A stretch of 64,000 nucleotides of DNA from Dermabacter hominis NBRC 106157 (lineage in GTDB: Bacteria > Actinomycetota > Actinomycetes > Actinomycetales > Dermabacteraceae), in assembly GCF_001570785.1 (NCBI RefSeq), contig NZ_BCSI01000007.1, forward strand, positions 1 to 64,000, in the 5' to 3' direction. Position numbers and translations under genes: made by a program. The notes below the pieces were generated by a model. It was not told where the DNA came from, did not search any database, and worked only from the letters and a program-made list of their open reading frames with translations. Positions 23,913 through 32,868 of this stretch are shown here, in pieces; the stretch's first letter is position 1; every line of letters starts with the position of its first letter.

Positions 23913-25228
23913 GTGGCCCCCTGAGTACTCGTTCCTCGAGGTCCGTCGTCACGCGCGGTGGCGGAACCCTTGACTACATCGATGACGTGCACGTCGTCGC
24001 CGATGGAACGGGGGATGTCGGCATCGTTGGCGGTTGTGATGAGCACCTGCGCGGCGCCTTTGATGATGCGCCCGAGGCGTTCGCGGCGGTGAGAATCGAG
24101 TTCGCTGAAGACATCGTCAAGGATGAGGATCGGTTCGCCGTCGCCGAGGTCGCCTTCTTCGATCGTGAGGAGGTCGTAGGAGCCGAGGCGGAGCGCGAGG
24201 GCGAGCGACCATGATTCGCCGTGGCTCGCATAGCCCTTTGCAGGGAAGTCGCTGAGGCGGATCTCGAGGTCGTCGCGGTGGGGGCCGACGAGGCTCACGC
24301 CTCGCTCGATTTCGTCGTCGCGGCGTTCGGCGATGTGGGCGAGGAGGGCGTCGTGGAGCTGCTGGAGGCTCGGCAGCGGAGGTTCGTCGCGCGTCGTTTC
24401 GGCGTCGCTCGCGGCGGCGAGGTCACCCTCGAGAATGCTCGAGGCGTAGCGGATGTTCGCGGGGCTCGTGACGGCGCCGCGGCCGTCGGGACCTAGACCG
24501 AGGTTGGGATCGGCTCCTTCGTCGCTTGAAACCCGCAGGTAGGAGTATCCAACGTGGGGCCGCAAGCGATTCACGAGGTGGAGGCGTGCGCGCATGAGTT
24601 CGGCTCCGCGACGCGCGAGTTGCTCATCCCAAACGGCGAGGGTCGATTCGGCGGCTTCGCGCGGGTCCATGCCGCCGATGTCGGAGGGCCCGTGTGCGCC
24701 GCCGCGCCCCCTGTTCATCGCCCGCATCTGTTTCAGAAGGTGGTTGCGCTGGCGCAAAACCTTGTCGTAATCCGATTTGATGCTCGCGAATCGCGGGGCG
24801 ATTTCGAAGAGGATCTCGTCGAGGAAGCGGCGACGACCTTCGGGCTCGCCCTTGACGAGGGCGAGATCTTCGGGGGAGAACATCACGGCGCGAACCTGCC
24901 CGAGGACCTCGCGGGCGCGTGCGAGTGGCTGGGAGTGCAGGCGCACTTCGTTGGGGCGGCCTGGGGCGATCTGCATGTCGATGCGCACGTCGCGGCCGGA
25001 GCGTTCGCACATCGCGCGGATGATTGCGGTTTTTTCGCCTCGCCGCACGAGGGCCGCGTCATGGGCGACTCGGTGCGAGGAGAGGGTCGCGAGGTACCAG
25101 AGGGCCTCGACGATGTTTGTTTTGCCCTGGCCGTTCGCACCCACGAACACGGTGATCCCGGGCGTGAAGCGAAGGAGAGTGTGTGCGTAGGAGCGGTAGT
25201 TGAGGAGTTCGAGCGCCTTGAGGTGCAT
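23906..25228 (-). CDS. recF: DNA replication/repair protein RecF
   Basis: RecF of 440 residues, somewhat longer than the common 360-400. It has Walker A 'GANGQGKTN' (30-38), the ABC-like signature near 'ESWSLALALRLG' and Walker B 'PILILDDVFSELD' near the C-terminus. RecF with RecO/RecR loads RecA at gaps in single-stranded DNA. Extra length comes from a Gly-rich insertion (RGRGGAHGPSDIGG) and a variable stretch near residues 230-270. It starts 14 bp after dnaN and ends overlapping dciA, so it belongs to the dnaN-recF-dciA operon. Confidence 0.96.
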   Translation of the reverse strand: MHLKALELLNYRSYAHTLLRFTPGITVFVGANGQGKTNIVEALWYLATLSSHRVAHDAALVRRGEKTAIIRAMCERSGRDVRIDMQIAPGRPNEVRLHSQPLARAREVLGQVRAVMFSPEDLALVKGEPEGRRRFLDEILFEIAPRFASIKSDYDKVLRQRNHLLKQMRAMNRGRGGAHGPSDIGGMDPREAAESTLAVWDEQLARRGAELMRARLHLVNRLRPHVGYSYLRVSSDEGADPNLGLGPDGRGAVTSPANIRYASSILEGDLAAASDAETTRDEPPLPSLQQLHDALLAHIAERRDDEIERGVSLVGPHRDDLEIRLSDFPAKGYASHGESWSLALALRLGSYDLLTIEEGDLGDGEPILILDDVFSELDSHRRERLGRIIKGAAQVLITTANDADIPRSIGDDVHVIDVVKGSATARDDGPRGTSTQGATW

Positions 25229-25242
25229 CGAGAATCAGGAAC

Positions 25243-26361
25243 TCAGATGCGCATGGGCATGAGGAGGTAGCGGTAGTGCTCCTCCGGCGCCGCTTCGAGC
25301 GACTCTTGGCCACGCAGCACGGTTGGCTTGACCGAATCGGGAAGCGAGAAGTGCGTGAAGTCGGTGCCGAGTGCACCGAGGCCATCCAGAAGGAAGCCGG
25401 AGTTGTAGCCGACGACCAAGTCGCCGCCATCGACTTGTGCTTCGAGGACTTCGCTCGCCTGTGCGTCGTCTCCGTCGCCCGCTTCGAGGGCCACTTGCCC
25501 CTCGCTGAAGGTGAGGCGAACGGGGGTGTTGCGCTCGGCGACGAGGCTCACGCGCTTGACGGCCTCGATCAGGGGCGCTGTCGCGACACTCACGGTGTAC
25601 GGCGTGACGTCCGGGAACAGGCGCAGCACGGGCGGGTAATCGCCGTCGACGAGGGTCGAGGTCGTGCGGCGGCCAGAGGATTCGAAACCGATAAGTTTCG
25701 CCGTCTCGCCTTCATTGAGCGCGATCTCGACATTGCCGCCGCTGAGCGAACGCGCCACTTCGGTAAGGGTTCGCGATCGCACGAGGGCACTCAGTTCGCT
25801 CGAGGGGCTCGCGGGGTTCCACGTGAACTCGCGCACGGCGAGGCGGTAGCGGTCGGTCGCGGCCATCATGACTTTTTCACCGTCGATCGTGACCTTGACG
25901 CCGGTGAGGAGGGGAACGACGTCGTCTTTACTCGCGGCGATCGACACCTGCGAGATGGCCCGCGCGAACGTTCCCGAGTCGACGGTGCCCACTACGGGTG
26001 GCATCTCCGGAAGTACCGGGTATTCCGCAACGGGGAGGGTCGCGAGCGAAAACCGCGAGGACCCGCACAGAATTTCGACCTTGGGGCCCTCGTGCGTGAC
26101 GGACACAGTTTTGTGGGGCAGCGCCCGCACGATGTCGTTGAGCATCTTGCCCTGGACGAGAACCTCACCTGGTTCGTCGATGTCAGCTTCGACGGAAATG
26201 TGGGCACTGACTTCGTAGTCGAAGGTCGAAAACTTCAGTTCGCCTTCTTCGGCAACGATCCTCACGCCCTGGAGGATGGGCATTGCGGGGCGCTGCGGGA
26301 GTGTGCGGGTTGCCCACGAAACGGCATCGCTCAGCACGTCTCGATCAAGATGAAATTTCAC
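25243..26361 (-). CDS. dnaN: DNA polymerase III sliding clamp (beta subunit)
   Basis: DnaN of 372 residues with the three repeated clamp domains. The start 'MKFHLDRDVLSDAVSW' and the end 'YRYLLMPMRI' are typical: the M-P-M-R/x end is the hallmark C-terminus of clamps. The clamp tethers the replicative polymerase and other proteins to DNA. GTG 26361 is preceded by AAAGGAG at a 7-nt distance. Between it and dnaA lies a 452-bp region with DnaA boxes. Confidence 0.98.
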   Translation of the reverse strand: MKFHLDRDVLSDAVSWATRTLPQRPAMPILQGVRIVAEEGELKFSTFDYEVSAHISVEADIDEPGEVLVQGKMLNDIVRALPHKTVSVTHEGPKVEILCGSSRFSLATLPVAEYPVLPEMPPVVGTVDSGTFARAISQVSIAASKDDVVPLLTGVKVTIDGEKVMMAATDRYRLAVREFTWNPASPSSELSALVRSRTLTEVARSLSGGNVEIALNEGETAKLIGFESSGRRTTSTLVDGDYPPVLRLFPDVTPYTVSVATAPLIEAVKRVSLVAERNTPVRLTFSEGQVALEAGDGDDAQASEVLEAQVDGGDLVVGYNSGFLLDGLGALGTDFTHFSLPDSVKPTVLRGQESLEAAPEEHYRYLLMPMRI

Positions 26362-26813
26362 GCCTCGGCTCCTTTACGAAAAAGCTTCCCGCGCCCTCGC
26401 GCGTACTTCCCAACTTTAGCCAAATTCTTGGCTTCGCGCCCGGGTCAAAATTACACGCTTGTCATTCTCATCCCCAAGGATTCCACATCGTCAAGGCCCG
26501 AGCGTGCGCTGTCACGCGACTTTTCCCCATTACCCGCATCTCAAGTTTAAACAACCCTCTTAATTACGCCTGTTGACGCTGTGGATAACCAAAATTATTG
26601 CTGGTCAGAGCGAGAACTACACGTTTCGGATTCGGTGTGAGGATCGCCGAGGAACTGTTGATGCATTGGGCATAACTGTCATTTTCGCGAGCGTGCACGC
26701 GCCGTCAACTCACAAAACGCGAGCCGTGCGTGCACATTCTCCACAAAGTTATCCACAATTCTGGAAACTATGGGCCTGACCAGGAGCGTTGCGCGGCCCG
26801 CAACCGTCGGACC
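26362..26813. other. dnaA-dnaN intergenic region, probable oriC
   Basis: Two perfect DnaA boxes in opposite orientation are present: TGTGGATAA at 26580-26588 and TTATCCACA at 26749-26757; a degenerate one, TTCTCCACA, is at 26737-26745. The stretch 26540-26600 is AT-rich for this genome (TTTAAACAACCCTCTTAATT). In Actinobacteria oriC is usually here. A CGTCGGACC nonamer (26805-26813) abuts the dnaA stop. Box number is low compared with Streptomyces or mycobacteria. Confidence 0.7.
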
Positions 26814-28403
26814 TCAGTGCCTCCCCTGTTCCTGCGCATTCGCCTTCACTCGCGCCGTAAGTTCCGTGACCTGGTTAAACAGGGCGCGACGCTCCTTCAT
26901 GAGAGTCGAAACTTTCTTGTAGGCATGGATCACAGTCGTGTGATCGCGCCCGCCAAACGCATCACCGATGGCCATGAGTGGCATCTCCGTCAGCTCTCGG
27001 CACAGATACATCGCACACTGGCGAGCCGTGACAAGTGCGCGCGTGCGCGCGGTGCCCTTGATTTCATCGACGCCAAAGCCAAAGTACGCCGCCGTTTCCG
27101 CGATGATGAGGTTCGGCGTGATCTCAGCGCTGCCGTCGTGCGTGAGCAGGTCTTTCAGCACGTTTTGCGCGAGCTCAACGTCCATGGGCTGCTTCGAGAG
27201 CGAGTGCAGGGCCTGTACGCGAATAAGCGCACCTTCGAGCTCGCGGATGTTCGAGGAGATGTTCTCCGCGATGTACTCGAGCACCTCGCGAGGAACCTCC
27301 TCGTTGTTCTCCGCTGCGACCTTTTTACGCAAAATCGCGATGCGGGTTTCGAGGTCCGGCGGCTGCACGTCCGTCATGAGCCCCATCTCGAATCGCGAGC
27401 GCATGCGATCTTCGAGGCCGCCGAGGAGTTTCGGTGGGAGATCCGAGGTGATGACGATCTGCTTGTTCGCGTTGTGCAGGGTGTTGAACGTGTGGAAGAA
27501 GGCCTCGAGGGTCTCGGGTGCGCGCTGCAAGAACTGGATGTCGTCGATCAACAGGATGTCGATGTCGCGGTAGCGTCGCTGGAACTCCTGGGCCTTACCG
27601 AACTGGCCCGACTGCACCGAGTTGATGAAGTCGTTCGTGAATTCCTCGGAATTTACGTACCTGACCTGGATGTTTGGGTGTAGCTGCTTGGCGTAGTGAC
27701 CTGTCGCGTGCAGGAGGTGGGTTTTGCCGAGGCCTGATCCGCCATAGATGAACAGGGGGTTGTAGGCGAGTGCGGGCTGTTCGGCGACCGCGTAGGCGGC
27801 AGCCTGAGCGAAGCGGTTTGAGGCGCCCACGACGAACGTGGCGAACGTGTACTTCGGGTTGAGCCGCGAATCGTTTCCGAGTGACGAGGAGGTGGGGAGG
27901 TCGCTGGAGCTGGCCGGTGCCTCGGCTCGGTCGGTTCCCTCGGCGGGCGTGTAGGGGGAATAGGGCGTGAGGTCCGACGGTTGCTGGGACCACGGCGATG
28001 CCACATTCACAGAGTTATCCCCATCGTGACGTGGGGTGACGGGGATTGATCCCGATGAATTCACAGAGTTATCCACAACGTTGTCCACCGGGGCGGTGCT
28101 CGATGGGGCGCTCGGTTCTGGCTCGTCGTCGAGGCCCAGCGTGGGGTCGATCGTCACCGCGAACGTCACGGGTTTGCCCATCGCCTGCGAGAGCGACGAA
28201 CGAAGCTGATCGGGGATCCGCATCTCGAAAAGGTCCTTGACCGTTGCATTTGGCACCGCAATGAGGGCCGTGTCCTCGAGAAATCCTCGCAAACTGGAGA
28301 GGGTCACGTAGGCGAGGTGGCGATTCGACACCGAGTCATCGGCGCGCAGGATCTGCTGGCACTCGGCCCACAGCGCGTCGCGATCGAGTGCGGTCTCGTC
28401 CAT
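26814..28403 (-). CDS. dnaA: Chromosomal replication initiator DnaA
   Basis: DnaA of 529 residues. Domain I (1-90) starts 'ALWAECQQIL'; domain II (about 90-190) is disordered, with repeated Asn/Ser motifs 'VDNVVDNSVNSS' and 'DNSVNVAS'; domain III carries Walker A 'GGSGLGKTH' (about 220) and Walker B 'LLIDDIQF'; domain IV ends with the DnaA-box-binding 'FGGRDHTTVIHAYKKV'. ATG follows GAGGAG. The Asn-rich repeats of domain II are encoded by sequences that are DnaA boxes themselves (28015-28023, 28069-28077, 28081-28089). It is divergent from rpmH and first in the dnaA-dnaN-recF-dciA direction. Confidence 0.98.
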   Translation of the reverse strand: MDETALDRDALWAECQQILRADDSVSNRHLAYVTLSSLRGFLEDTALIAVPNATVKDLFEMRIPDQLRSSLSQAMGKPVTFAVTIDPTLGLDDEPEPSAPSSTAPVDNVVDNSVNSSGSIPVTPRHDGDNSVNVASPWSQQPSDLTPYSPYTPAEGTDRAEAPASSSDLPTSSSLGNDSRLNPKYTFATFVVGASNRFAQAAAYAVAEQPALAYNPLFIYGGSGLGKTHLLHATGHYAKQLHPNIQVRYVNSEEFTNDFINSVQSGQFGKAQEFQRRYRDIDILLIDDIQFLQRAPETLEAFFHTFNTLHNANKQIVITSDLPPKLLGGLEDRMRSRFEMGLMTDVQPPDLETRIAILRKKVAAENNEEVPREVLEYIAENISSNIRELEGALIRVQALHSLSKQPMDVELAQNVLKDLLTHDGSAEITPNLIIAETAAYFGFGVDEIKGTARTRALVTARQCAMYLCRELTEMPLMAIGDAFGGRDHTTVIHAYKKVSTLMKERRALFNQVTELTARVKANAQEQGRH

Positions 28404-28448
28404 TCGGGGGCTCCTCGTGGGAATCGGGGGGGTGGCGGACGTCCATAA

Positions 28449-28524
28449 TTATCCACCATGTTTTCCACATTTATGCCCAATGACGTGGAAGAAGGCGCAC
28501 ACCCTGTTAAATCGTTGGGGATAA
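28449..28524. promoter_or_regulatory. DnaA-box-like sites between dnaA and rpmH
   Basis: TTATCCACC (28449-28457), TTTTCCACA (28461-28469) and TGGGGATAA (28516-28524) are each one mismatch from the DnaA box consensus TTATCCACA. They lie just upstream of dnaA and may serve autoregulation of dnaA or form the second half of a bipartite origin. Confidence 0.55.
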
Positions 28525-28568
28525 CCATGAGATTCTAGGCACACTTCGCTGAATCGAGGCTCGTTCCA

Positions 28569-28597
28569 TTGACCGGCTAGCCGCGCGATTCTAGACT
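28569..28597 (+). promoter_or_regulatory. rpmH promoter
   Basis: TTGACC (28569-28574), a 17-bp spacer and TAGACT (28592-28597). The expected start is near 28604, giving a leader of about 140 nt before rpmH. It is the best-matching sigma-70-type promoter in the window. Confidence 0.65.
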
Positions 28598-28746
28598 CGA
28601 TCAGTCTGTGTTCACGGAACCGACGCGTTCGGTTTCGCGCACACACCCGAAACCATTGGCCCCACGGGCCGTCTTTAACCGGGCCCTCCGGCCGCCACGC
28701 GGTTCCTTCCCGGAGACGAGGGCCCCGATTTATTTGGAGAGAAAAG

Positions 28747-28884
28747 ATGACCAAGCGTACGTTCCAGCCGAACAACCGCCGCCGCGCCAAGAAGCACGGC
28801 TTCCGCGCACGCATGAGCACCCGCGCGGGCCGCGCCATCATCAACGCGCGCCGCTCGAAGGGCCGCGCGTCCCTCTCGGCCTGA
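28747..28884 (+). CDS. rpmH: 50S ribosomal protein L34
   Basis: A 45-residue, very basic protein with the L34 sequence '[20 protein letters not shown]' and '[20 protein letters not shown]'. It is a small structural protein of the large ribosomal subunit. ATG follows GGAGAG. It opens the conserved rpmH-rnpA-yidD-yidC cluster; the gap to rnpA is 13 bp. Confidence 0.97.
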   Translation: MTKRTFQPNNRRRAKKHGFRARMSTRAGRAIINARRSKGRASLSA

Positions 28885-28897
28885 GCCGCGGCGTGAC

Positions 28898-29290
28898 GTG
28901 CGGGCAGCGAGCCGCCTACGTCACAACGACGACTTCCGCCTGACCACCCGCCAGGGAGTGTCAGCGGCCCGATCCCACGTGGTCGTGCACCTCGCGATCC
29001 TTTCCTCACCGGAGGTCAAAAGGATCCAGGAGGAGCCGCGCGTGGGATTTGTCGTGTCAAAAAAGGTCGGCAACTCTGTCGTCCGCAGCCGCACCAAGCG
29101 CAGGCTGCGGGAAATCATGAGAGCCCGCCTCGATCGCCTACCCGCGTACGCAACCGTCGTTGTGCGTACGCGCGCCGGCATCAACGACATCGGGCACGAC
29201 ACGCTCGTCAGCGAAGTCGATTCCGCACTCACCTCCGCCCTCGGCAAGCTCGCGAAGCGCACCTCTATGCACGAGGGAACACGGGGATGA
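28898..29290 (+). CDS. rnpA: Ribonuclease P protein component
   Basis: RnpA of 130 residues, the protein subunit that helps the RNase P RNA mature tRNA 5' ends. It shows the central 'RNR'-type basic motif as 'GNSVVRSRTKRRLREIMR' and a typical N-terminal 'SRLRHNDDFRLTTRQG'. GTG 28898 is the likely start, 13 bp after rpmH. Its TGA overlaps the yidD ATG (ATGA), so translation is coupled. Confidence 0.93.
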   Translation: MRAASRLRHNDDFRLTTRQGVSAARSHVVVHLAILSSPEVKRIQEEPRVGFVVSKKVGNSVVRSRTKRRLREIMRARLDRLPAYATVVVRTRAGINDIGHDTLVSEVDSALTSALGKLAKRTSMHEGTRG

Positions 29291-29568
29291 AGGCAACCGT
29301 CGGAATCATTCGCGCGTACCAGCGAGGGATTTCCCCATACCTGCCGGCCGCGTGCATGTTTACGCCCGTGTGCTCGCAATACGCACTCGACTCGATCCGC
29401 CGCCACGGAGCTCTCAAGGGGCTCCTTCTCACCGCGTGGCGGATCCTTCGTTGCAATCCCCTGAGCGGGGGTGGGATCGACCCAACCCCCGCTCCCGGCA
29501 TGTGGACGAACCCGAAACCCGCTCCCGAACGGGACACTGAAAGTACCGAGTTCGCCCACACCCACTAG
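29287..29568 (+). CDS. yidD: Membrane protein insertion efficiency factor YidD
   Basis: A 93-residue YidD protein with the family core 'IRAYQRGISPYLPAACMFTP' and 'CSQYALDSIRRHGALKGLLL', including the conserved 'CxFxPxCSxYA' signature in the form C-M-F-T-P-V-C-S-Q-Y-A. YidD aids insertion of proteins by YidC. The tail after 'RCNPLSGGGIDPTP' is extended with Pro-rich sequence. It overlaps rnpA by four bases and precedes yidC by 81 bp. Confidence 0.94.
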   Translation: MKATVGIIRAYQRGISPYLPAACMFTPVCSQYALDSIRRHGALKGLLLTAWRILRCNPLSGGGIDPTPAPGMWTNPKPAPERDTESTEFAHTH

Positions 29569-29649
29569 GCTTGACCCGAACACCCGACCTCGCGCCGCTC
29601 ATCGCATGACCGTCATGCGCATGCGAGCGGCAGGAAGAAAAGGCCGAAG

Positions 29650-30747
29650 TTGAACATTCTTTACCCCATCGAGTGGGTCGTCGTCTGGATCATGGTCCAG
29701 GCCCACAAGCTCCTGTCCTTCGTCATGGACCCGGATTCGGGTTGGACCTGGCTGCTGTCGATCGTGCTGCTCACCGTCGTGGTCCGCATCATCATCTTCC
29801 CGCTCTTCGTGAAGCAGATTAAGAGCTCGCGCGGCATGCAGATGGCCGCCCCCGAACTCAAGGCGATTCAGCAGAAGTACAAGGGCAAAACCGACCCCGA
29901 GTCCCGTCAGGCCATGGCCAACGAGACGATGCAGGTCTACAAGGAGCACGACGCCAACCCCGTAGGCTCGTGCCTTCCTGTCCTCATTCAGATGCCGATC
30001 TTCTTCGCGCTTTTCCGCGTGCTTTTCTACAAGCTGCCGGAGGCCGCAACGAGCAATAAGAGCTTCGGCATCCTCACGCCTGAGCTCGCCGATAGCGCCC
30101 ACAACGCGCGCATCTTCGGTGGAACGACGATCTCCGACTCGTTCCTCAATGGCGACATGTCCGCGAAGATCATCGCGGGCATCATCATCGCACTCATGGT
30201 GCTCGTGACGTTCCTGACGCAGAAGGAGCTGACGATGCGCAACATGCCGCCGTCGGCCCTCGAAGGCCCGATGGCGTCCACGCAGAAGATGATGCTGTAC
30301 ATGCTCCCGTTCATCTACGTGATCTCGGGCCCCGGCATGCCGATCGGTGTGCTCGGGTACTGGCTCACGACCAACGTGTGGACGTTCGGCCAGCAGTGGT
30401 GGATGATCACGAAGAACCCGACCCCCGGTTCCGCCGCCGAAAAGGCTCGCCACGAGCGCATCAACAAGAAGCGTGAGAAGCAGGGCCTTGAGCCGCTCGA
30501 CTTCACGCCGAAGAAGTCCAAGCGCGTGCAGGAAATGGAAGCGGCCAAAGCCGAGAGCATCCGCGTGCAGCCGAAGCGGTACGAAAACGGCCGGAAGCTG
30601 AGCGATGAAGAAATGCTCCAGCGTGCCCGCGAAAAGCGAGCGAAGGCCATCGAAGAGCGCCGCAAGAAGGCCGCTCAAAACGGTGCACAGAAGGCGGGCG
30701 GCTCGAAGCAGAGCAACGCCCTCGGCAAGAAGCGCAAGAAGAAGTAA
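29650..30747 (+). CDS. yidC: Membrane protein insertase YidC/Oxa1
   Basis: YidC of 365 residues, Gram-positive type without the large periplasmic domain. Predicted membrane segments include 'WLLSIVLLTVVVRIIIFPLF', 'IIAGIIIALMVLVTFLT' and 'YMLPFIYVISGPGMPIGVLG'; the conserved Arg of the hydrophilic groove is in 'VVRIIIFP'. The C-terminal 100 residues are highly basic (KRKKK end), which in related proteins contacts the ribosome. Start is TTG 29650 after AAAAGG. It inserts and folds membrane proteins alone or with SecYEG. khpB follows after 9 bp. Confidence 0.96.
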   Translation: MNILYPIEWVVVWIMVQAHKLLSFVMDPDSGWTWLLSIVLLTVVVRIIIFPLFVKQIKSSRGMQMAAPELKAIQQKYKGKTDPESRQAMANETMQVYKEHDANPVGSCLPVLIQMPIFFALFRVLFYKLPEAATSNKSFGILTPELADSAHNARIFGGTTISDSFLNGDMSAKIIAGIIIALMVLVTFLTQKELTMRNMPPSALEGPMASTQKMMLYMLPFIYVISGPGMPIGVLGYWLTTNVWTFGQQWWMITKNPTPGSAAEKARHERINKKREKQGLEPLDFTPKKSKRVQEMEAAKAESIRVQPKRYENGRKLSDEEMLQRAREKRAKAIEERRKKAAQNGAQKAGGSKQSNALGKKRKKK

Positions 30748-30756
30748 GGATTCCCG

Positions 30757-31281
30757 ATGAGCGAGAACGACACTTTTGACAACGACGCGGTGGACACCCA
30801 GACGTCCGCCGACGAGCGCCTCGCGCGCCTCGAAGAGGAGGGCGACTTCGCCGCCGACTACCTCGAAGAGCTCATGGACATTGCCGATCTTGATGGCGAT
30901 ATCGACATTGACGTCGATGGCGATCGCGCGTCCGTGGAGATCCGCGGCGCCGACGAACTGAGCGCTCTCAACGAGCCGAAGGGTGAGCTCCTCGATGCTC
31001 TCCAGGAGCTCACGCGCCTCGCCGTTCAAACGAAGACCGGCGTGCGTTCGCGCCTCATGCTGGACATCGGTGGTTTCCGCGCAAGCCACAAGAGTGAGCT
31101 TGAGGAACTTGCCGAGAAGGCCGTCGAACAGGCCAAGAACGGCGAGGTTCCCGTTCCCCTTCAGCCCATGAACCCGTTCGAGCGCAAGGTCGTGCACGAT
31201 GTTGCAAAGCGCCACGGCCTGCACTCGGAATCCGACGGTGAGGGCAAGACCCGCCACGTCGTGATCTACCCCCAAGACTGA
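30757..31281 (+). CDS. khpB: KhpB/Jag RNA-binding protein (KH and R3H domains)
   Basis: A 174-residue protein. The N-terminal 40 residues are acidic, then a KH-like domain (about 40-110; 'YLEELMDIADLDGDIDIDVD', 'GELLDALQELTRLAV') and an R3H domain (about 115-174; 'FRASHKSELEELAEKA', 'PFERKVVHDVAKRHGLHSES') with R-x3-H-type residues. KhpB/Jag binds RNA and affects cell division and wall synthesis in streptococci. Its TGA overlaps the rsmG ATG by one base (TGATG). Confidence 0.93.
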   Translation: MSENDTFDNDAVDTQTSADERLARLEEEGDFAADYLEELMDIADLDGDIDIDVDGDRASVEIRGADELSALNEPKGELLDALQELTRLAVQTKTGVRSRLMLDIGGFRASHKSELEELAEKAVEQAKNGEVPVPLQPMNPFERKVVHDVAKRHGLHSESDGEGKTRHVVIYPQD

Positions 31282-31955
31282 TGCTTCCCGCTCCCGCACA
31301 CCTCGACTCTCTCGCTCGCGACCTTTTCGGTGAAAGCCTCGTACTCGCCGAGCAGTACGCGGAGATTCTGCGTACCCGGGGAGCGGAAGAGGGCCTCATT
31401 GGGCCGCGCGAAGTCGATCGTATTTGGGAGCGGCACGTCATCAATTGCGCCCTCATGGTGCGTGCCCTCGGGCCCGCGGGCCTCGTCGAATCGCTCGCGG
31501 ATGTAGGTTCGGGTGCCGGTCTTCCGGGGCTCGTCATCGCGATTGCTCGCGAGGATATTGACGTGACCCTCATCGAGACGATGCAGCGCCGCGTGGACTT
31601 CCTTGAGCGAGCGGTCGAGGAGCTGAATCTCGTCAATGTCGAGGTTGTGCGCGCTCGCGCTGAGGACCTTCATGGTGAGCGGGAGTTCGATGCGGTGACG
31701 GCGCGGGCCGTTGCGGCGCTTGACAAGCTCGCGAAGTGGACCGTTCCGCTCGTACGCATCGGAGGCGAGCTCGTGGTGATGAAGGGCAAGAGTGCCCGTG
31801 ACGAAGTCGTGAAGGCTGAAAAGACCCTCGCCCGTCTTGGCGCATGCGATGTTCGCGTTGAGGAATTCGGAGATCCATCCGTGGAGGTTCCTACTACAGT
31901 GGTACGAGCACACGTTCGTGAGGTATCGGGGCGAAAGGGGCAGCGTCGTGGCTGA
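31281..31955 (+). CDS. rsmG: 16S rRNA m7G527 methyltransferase RsmG (GidB)
   Basis: RsmG of 224 residues. The S-adenosylmethionine-binding motif I is 'LADVGSGAGLPGLVIAI' and motif 'VTLIETMQRRVDFLERAVEE' follows. It methylates N7 of G527 in 16S rRNA; loss gives low-level streptomycin resistance in many bacteria. The N-terminal 'YAEILRTRGAEEGLIGPREV' with 'IWERHVINC' is typical. It overlaps khpB by one base and parA by eight bases, so the three are translated together. Confidence 0.97.
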   Translation: MLPAPAHLDSLARDLFGESLVLAEQYAEILRTRGAEEGLIGPREVDRIWERHVINCALMVRALGPAGLVESLADVGSGAGLPGLVIAIAREDIDVTLIETMQRRVDFLERAVEELNLVNVEVVRARAEDLHGEREFDAVTARAVAALDKLAKWTVPLVRIGGELVVMKGKSARDEVVKAEKTLARLGACDVRVEEFGDPSVEVPTTVVRAHVREVSGRKGQRRG

Positions 31956-32856
31956 GAAGAAGAACTCTCTCGATGAAACACCGCTCATGCGGCAGCTTCG
32001 TAACGACATGGAGCTTCGCAAGCGCCTCGAGAAGGCGACCTTCGCCGCGCCAGAACACACCCGCATCATGGCTGTCGCGAATCAGAAGGGCGGCGTCGGT
32101 AAAACGTCGAGCGCCGTCAACGTTGCGGTCGCGCTCGCCAAGGGCGGTCTCAATGTTCTCGTGATCGATTCGGACCCTCAGGGCAACGCTTCGACTGCTC
32201 TCGGGATCCCGCACGATCCGGAAATCGCCTCGCTTTATGACGTGCTCATCGAGGATGAGCCGCTTTCGGCGATCGTGACCCCTTCTCCCGAGGCGGACAC
32301 CCTCGAGTGCGCCCCCGCGACGATCGACCTTTCGGGTGCCGAGATCGAACTGGTTCCCATGGTTGCGCGTGAATCCAGGCTCAAGAACGCGCTTGCCGAC
32401 TACTTCGCGGAACGCGAGGACAAGGGCCTTCCTCGCCTCGACTACGTTCTCATCGATTGCCCGCCTTCGCTTGGGCTTTTGACAATCAATGCCCTTGTGG
32501 CCGCGCGCGAGGTGTTCATGCCGATCCAGGCGGAGTACTACGCGCTCGAGGGCATCGCGATGCTGTGGAAGAACATCGACCTCATCCGCAAGCACCTCAA
32601 CCCTGACCTTGTGGTCTCGACGATTCTGCTCACGATGTATGACGCCCGCACGCGCCTGGCGGCCCAGGTCGCGGAGGATGTGCGTGCGCACTTCCCCACG
32701 CAAACCCTCGATACCGTCATTCCCCGGTCGGTGCGCATTTCGGAAGCCCCGAGCTACGCGCAAACCGTCTTGAATTACGATCCCAACAGCACGGGTGCTC
32801 TCGCGTACCGCGCCGCCGCGCACGAGATTTCCCGTCGCCCCGAGCCTAAGAACTGA
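31948..32856 (+). CDS. parA: Chromosome partitioning ATPase ParA (Soj)
   Basis: ParA of 302 residues with the deviant Walker A 'KGGVGKTSS' (47-55), 'VIDSDPQGNAS' (A'), and Walker B 'YVLIDCPPSLG'. ATP-bound ParA dimers coat the nucleoid and pull ParB-parS complexes. GTG 31948 is chosen: it follows AAAGGGG and gives a normal N-terminus, while the upstream ATG at 31837 lies inside rsmG. parB follows after 12 bp. Confidence 0.96.
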   Translation: MAEKKNSLDETPLMRQLRNDMELRKRLEKATFAAPEHTRIMAVANQKGGVGKTSSAVNVAVALAKGGLNVLVIDSDPQGNASTALGIPHDPEIASLYDVLIEDEPLSAIVTPSPEADTLECAPATIDLSGAEIELVPMVARESRLKNALADYFAEREDKGLPRLDYVLIDCPPSLGLLTINALVAAREVFMPIQAEYYALEGIAMLWKNIDLIRKHLNPDLVVSTILLTMYDARTRLAAQVAEDVRAHFPTQTLDTVIPRSVRISEAPSYAQTVLNYDPNSTGALAYRAAAHEISRRPEPKN

Positions 32857-32868
32857 AACGAGGAGATC

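Noticed and set aside
29599-31299. A 566-codon minus-strand frame opposite yidC and khpB
   Set aside because: It is antisense to two well-recognised genes; composition is typical of shadow frames.
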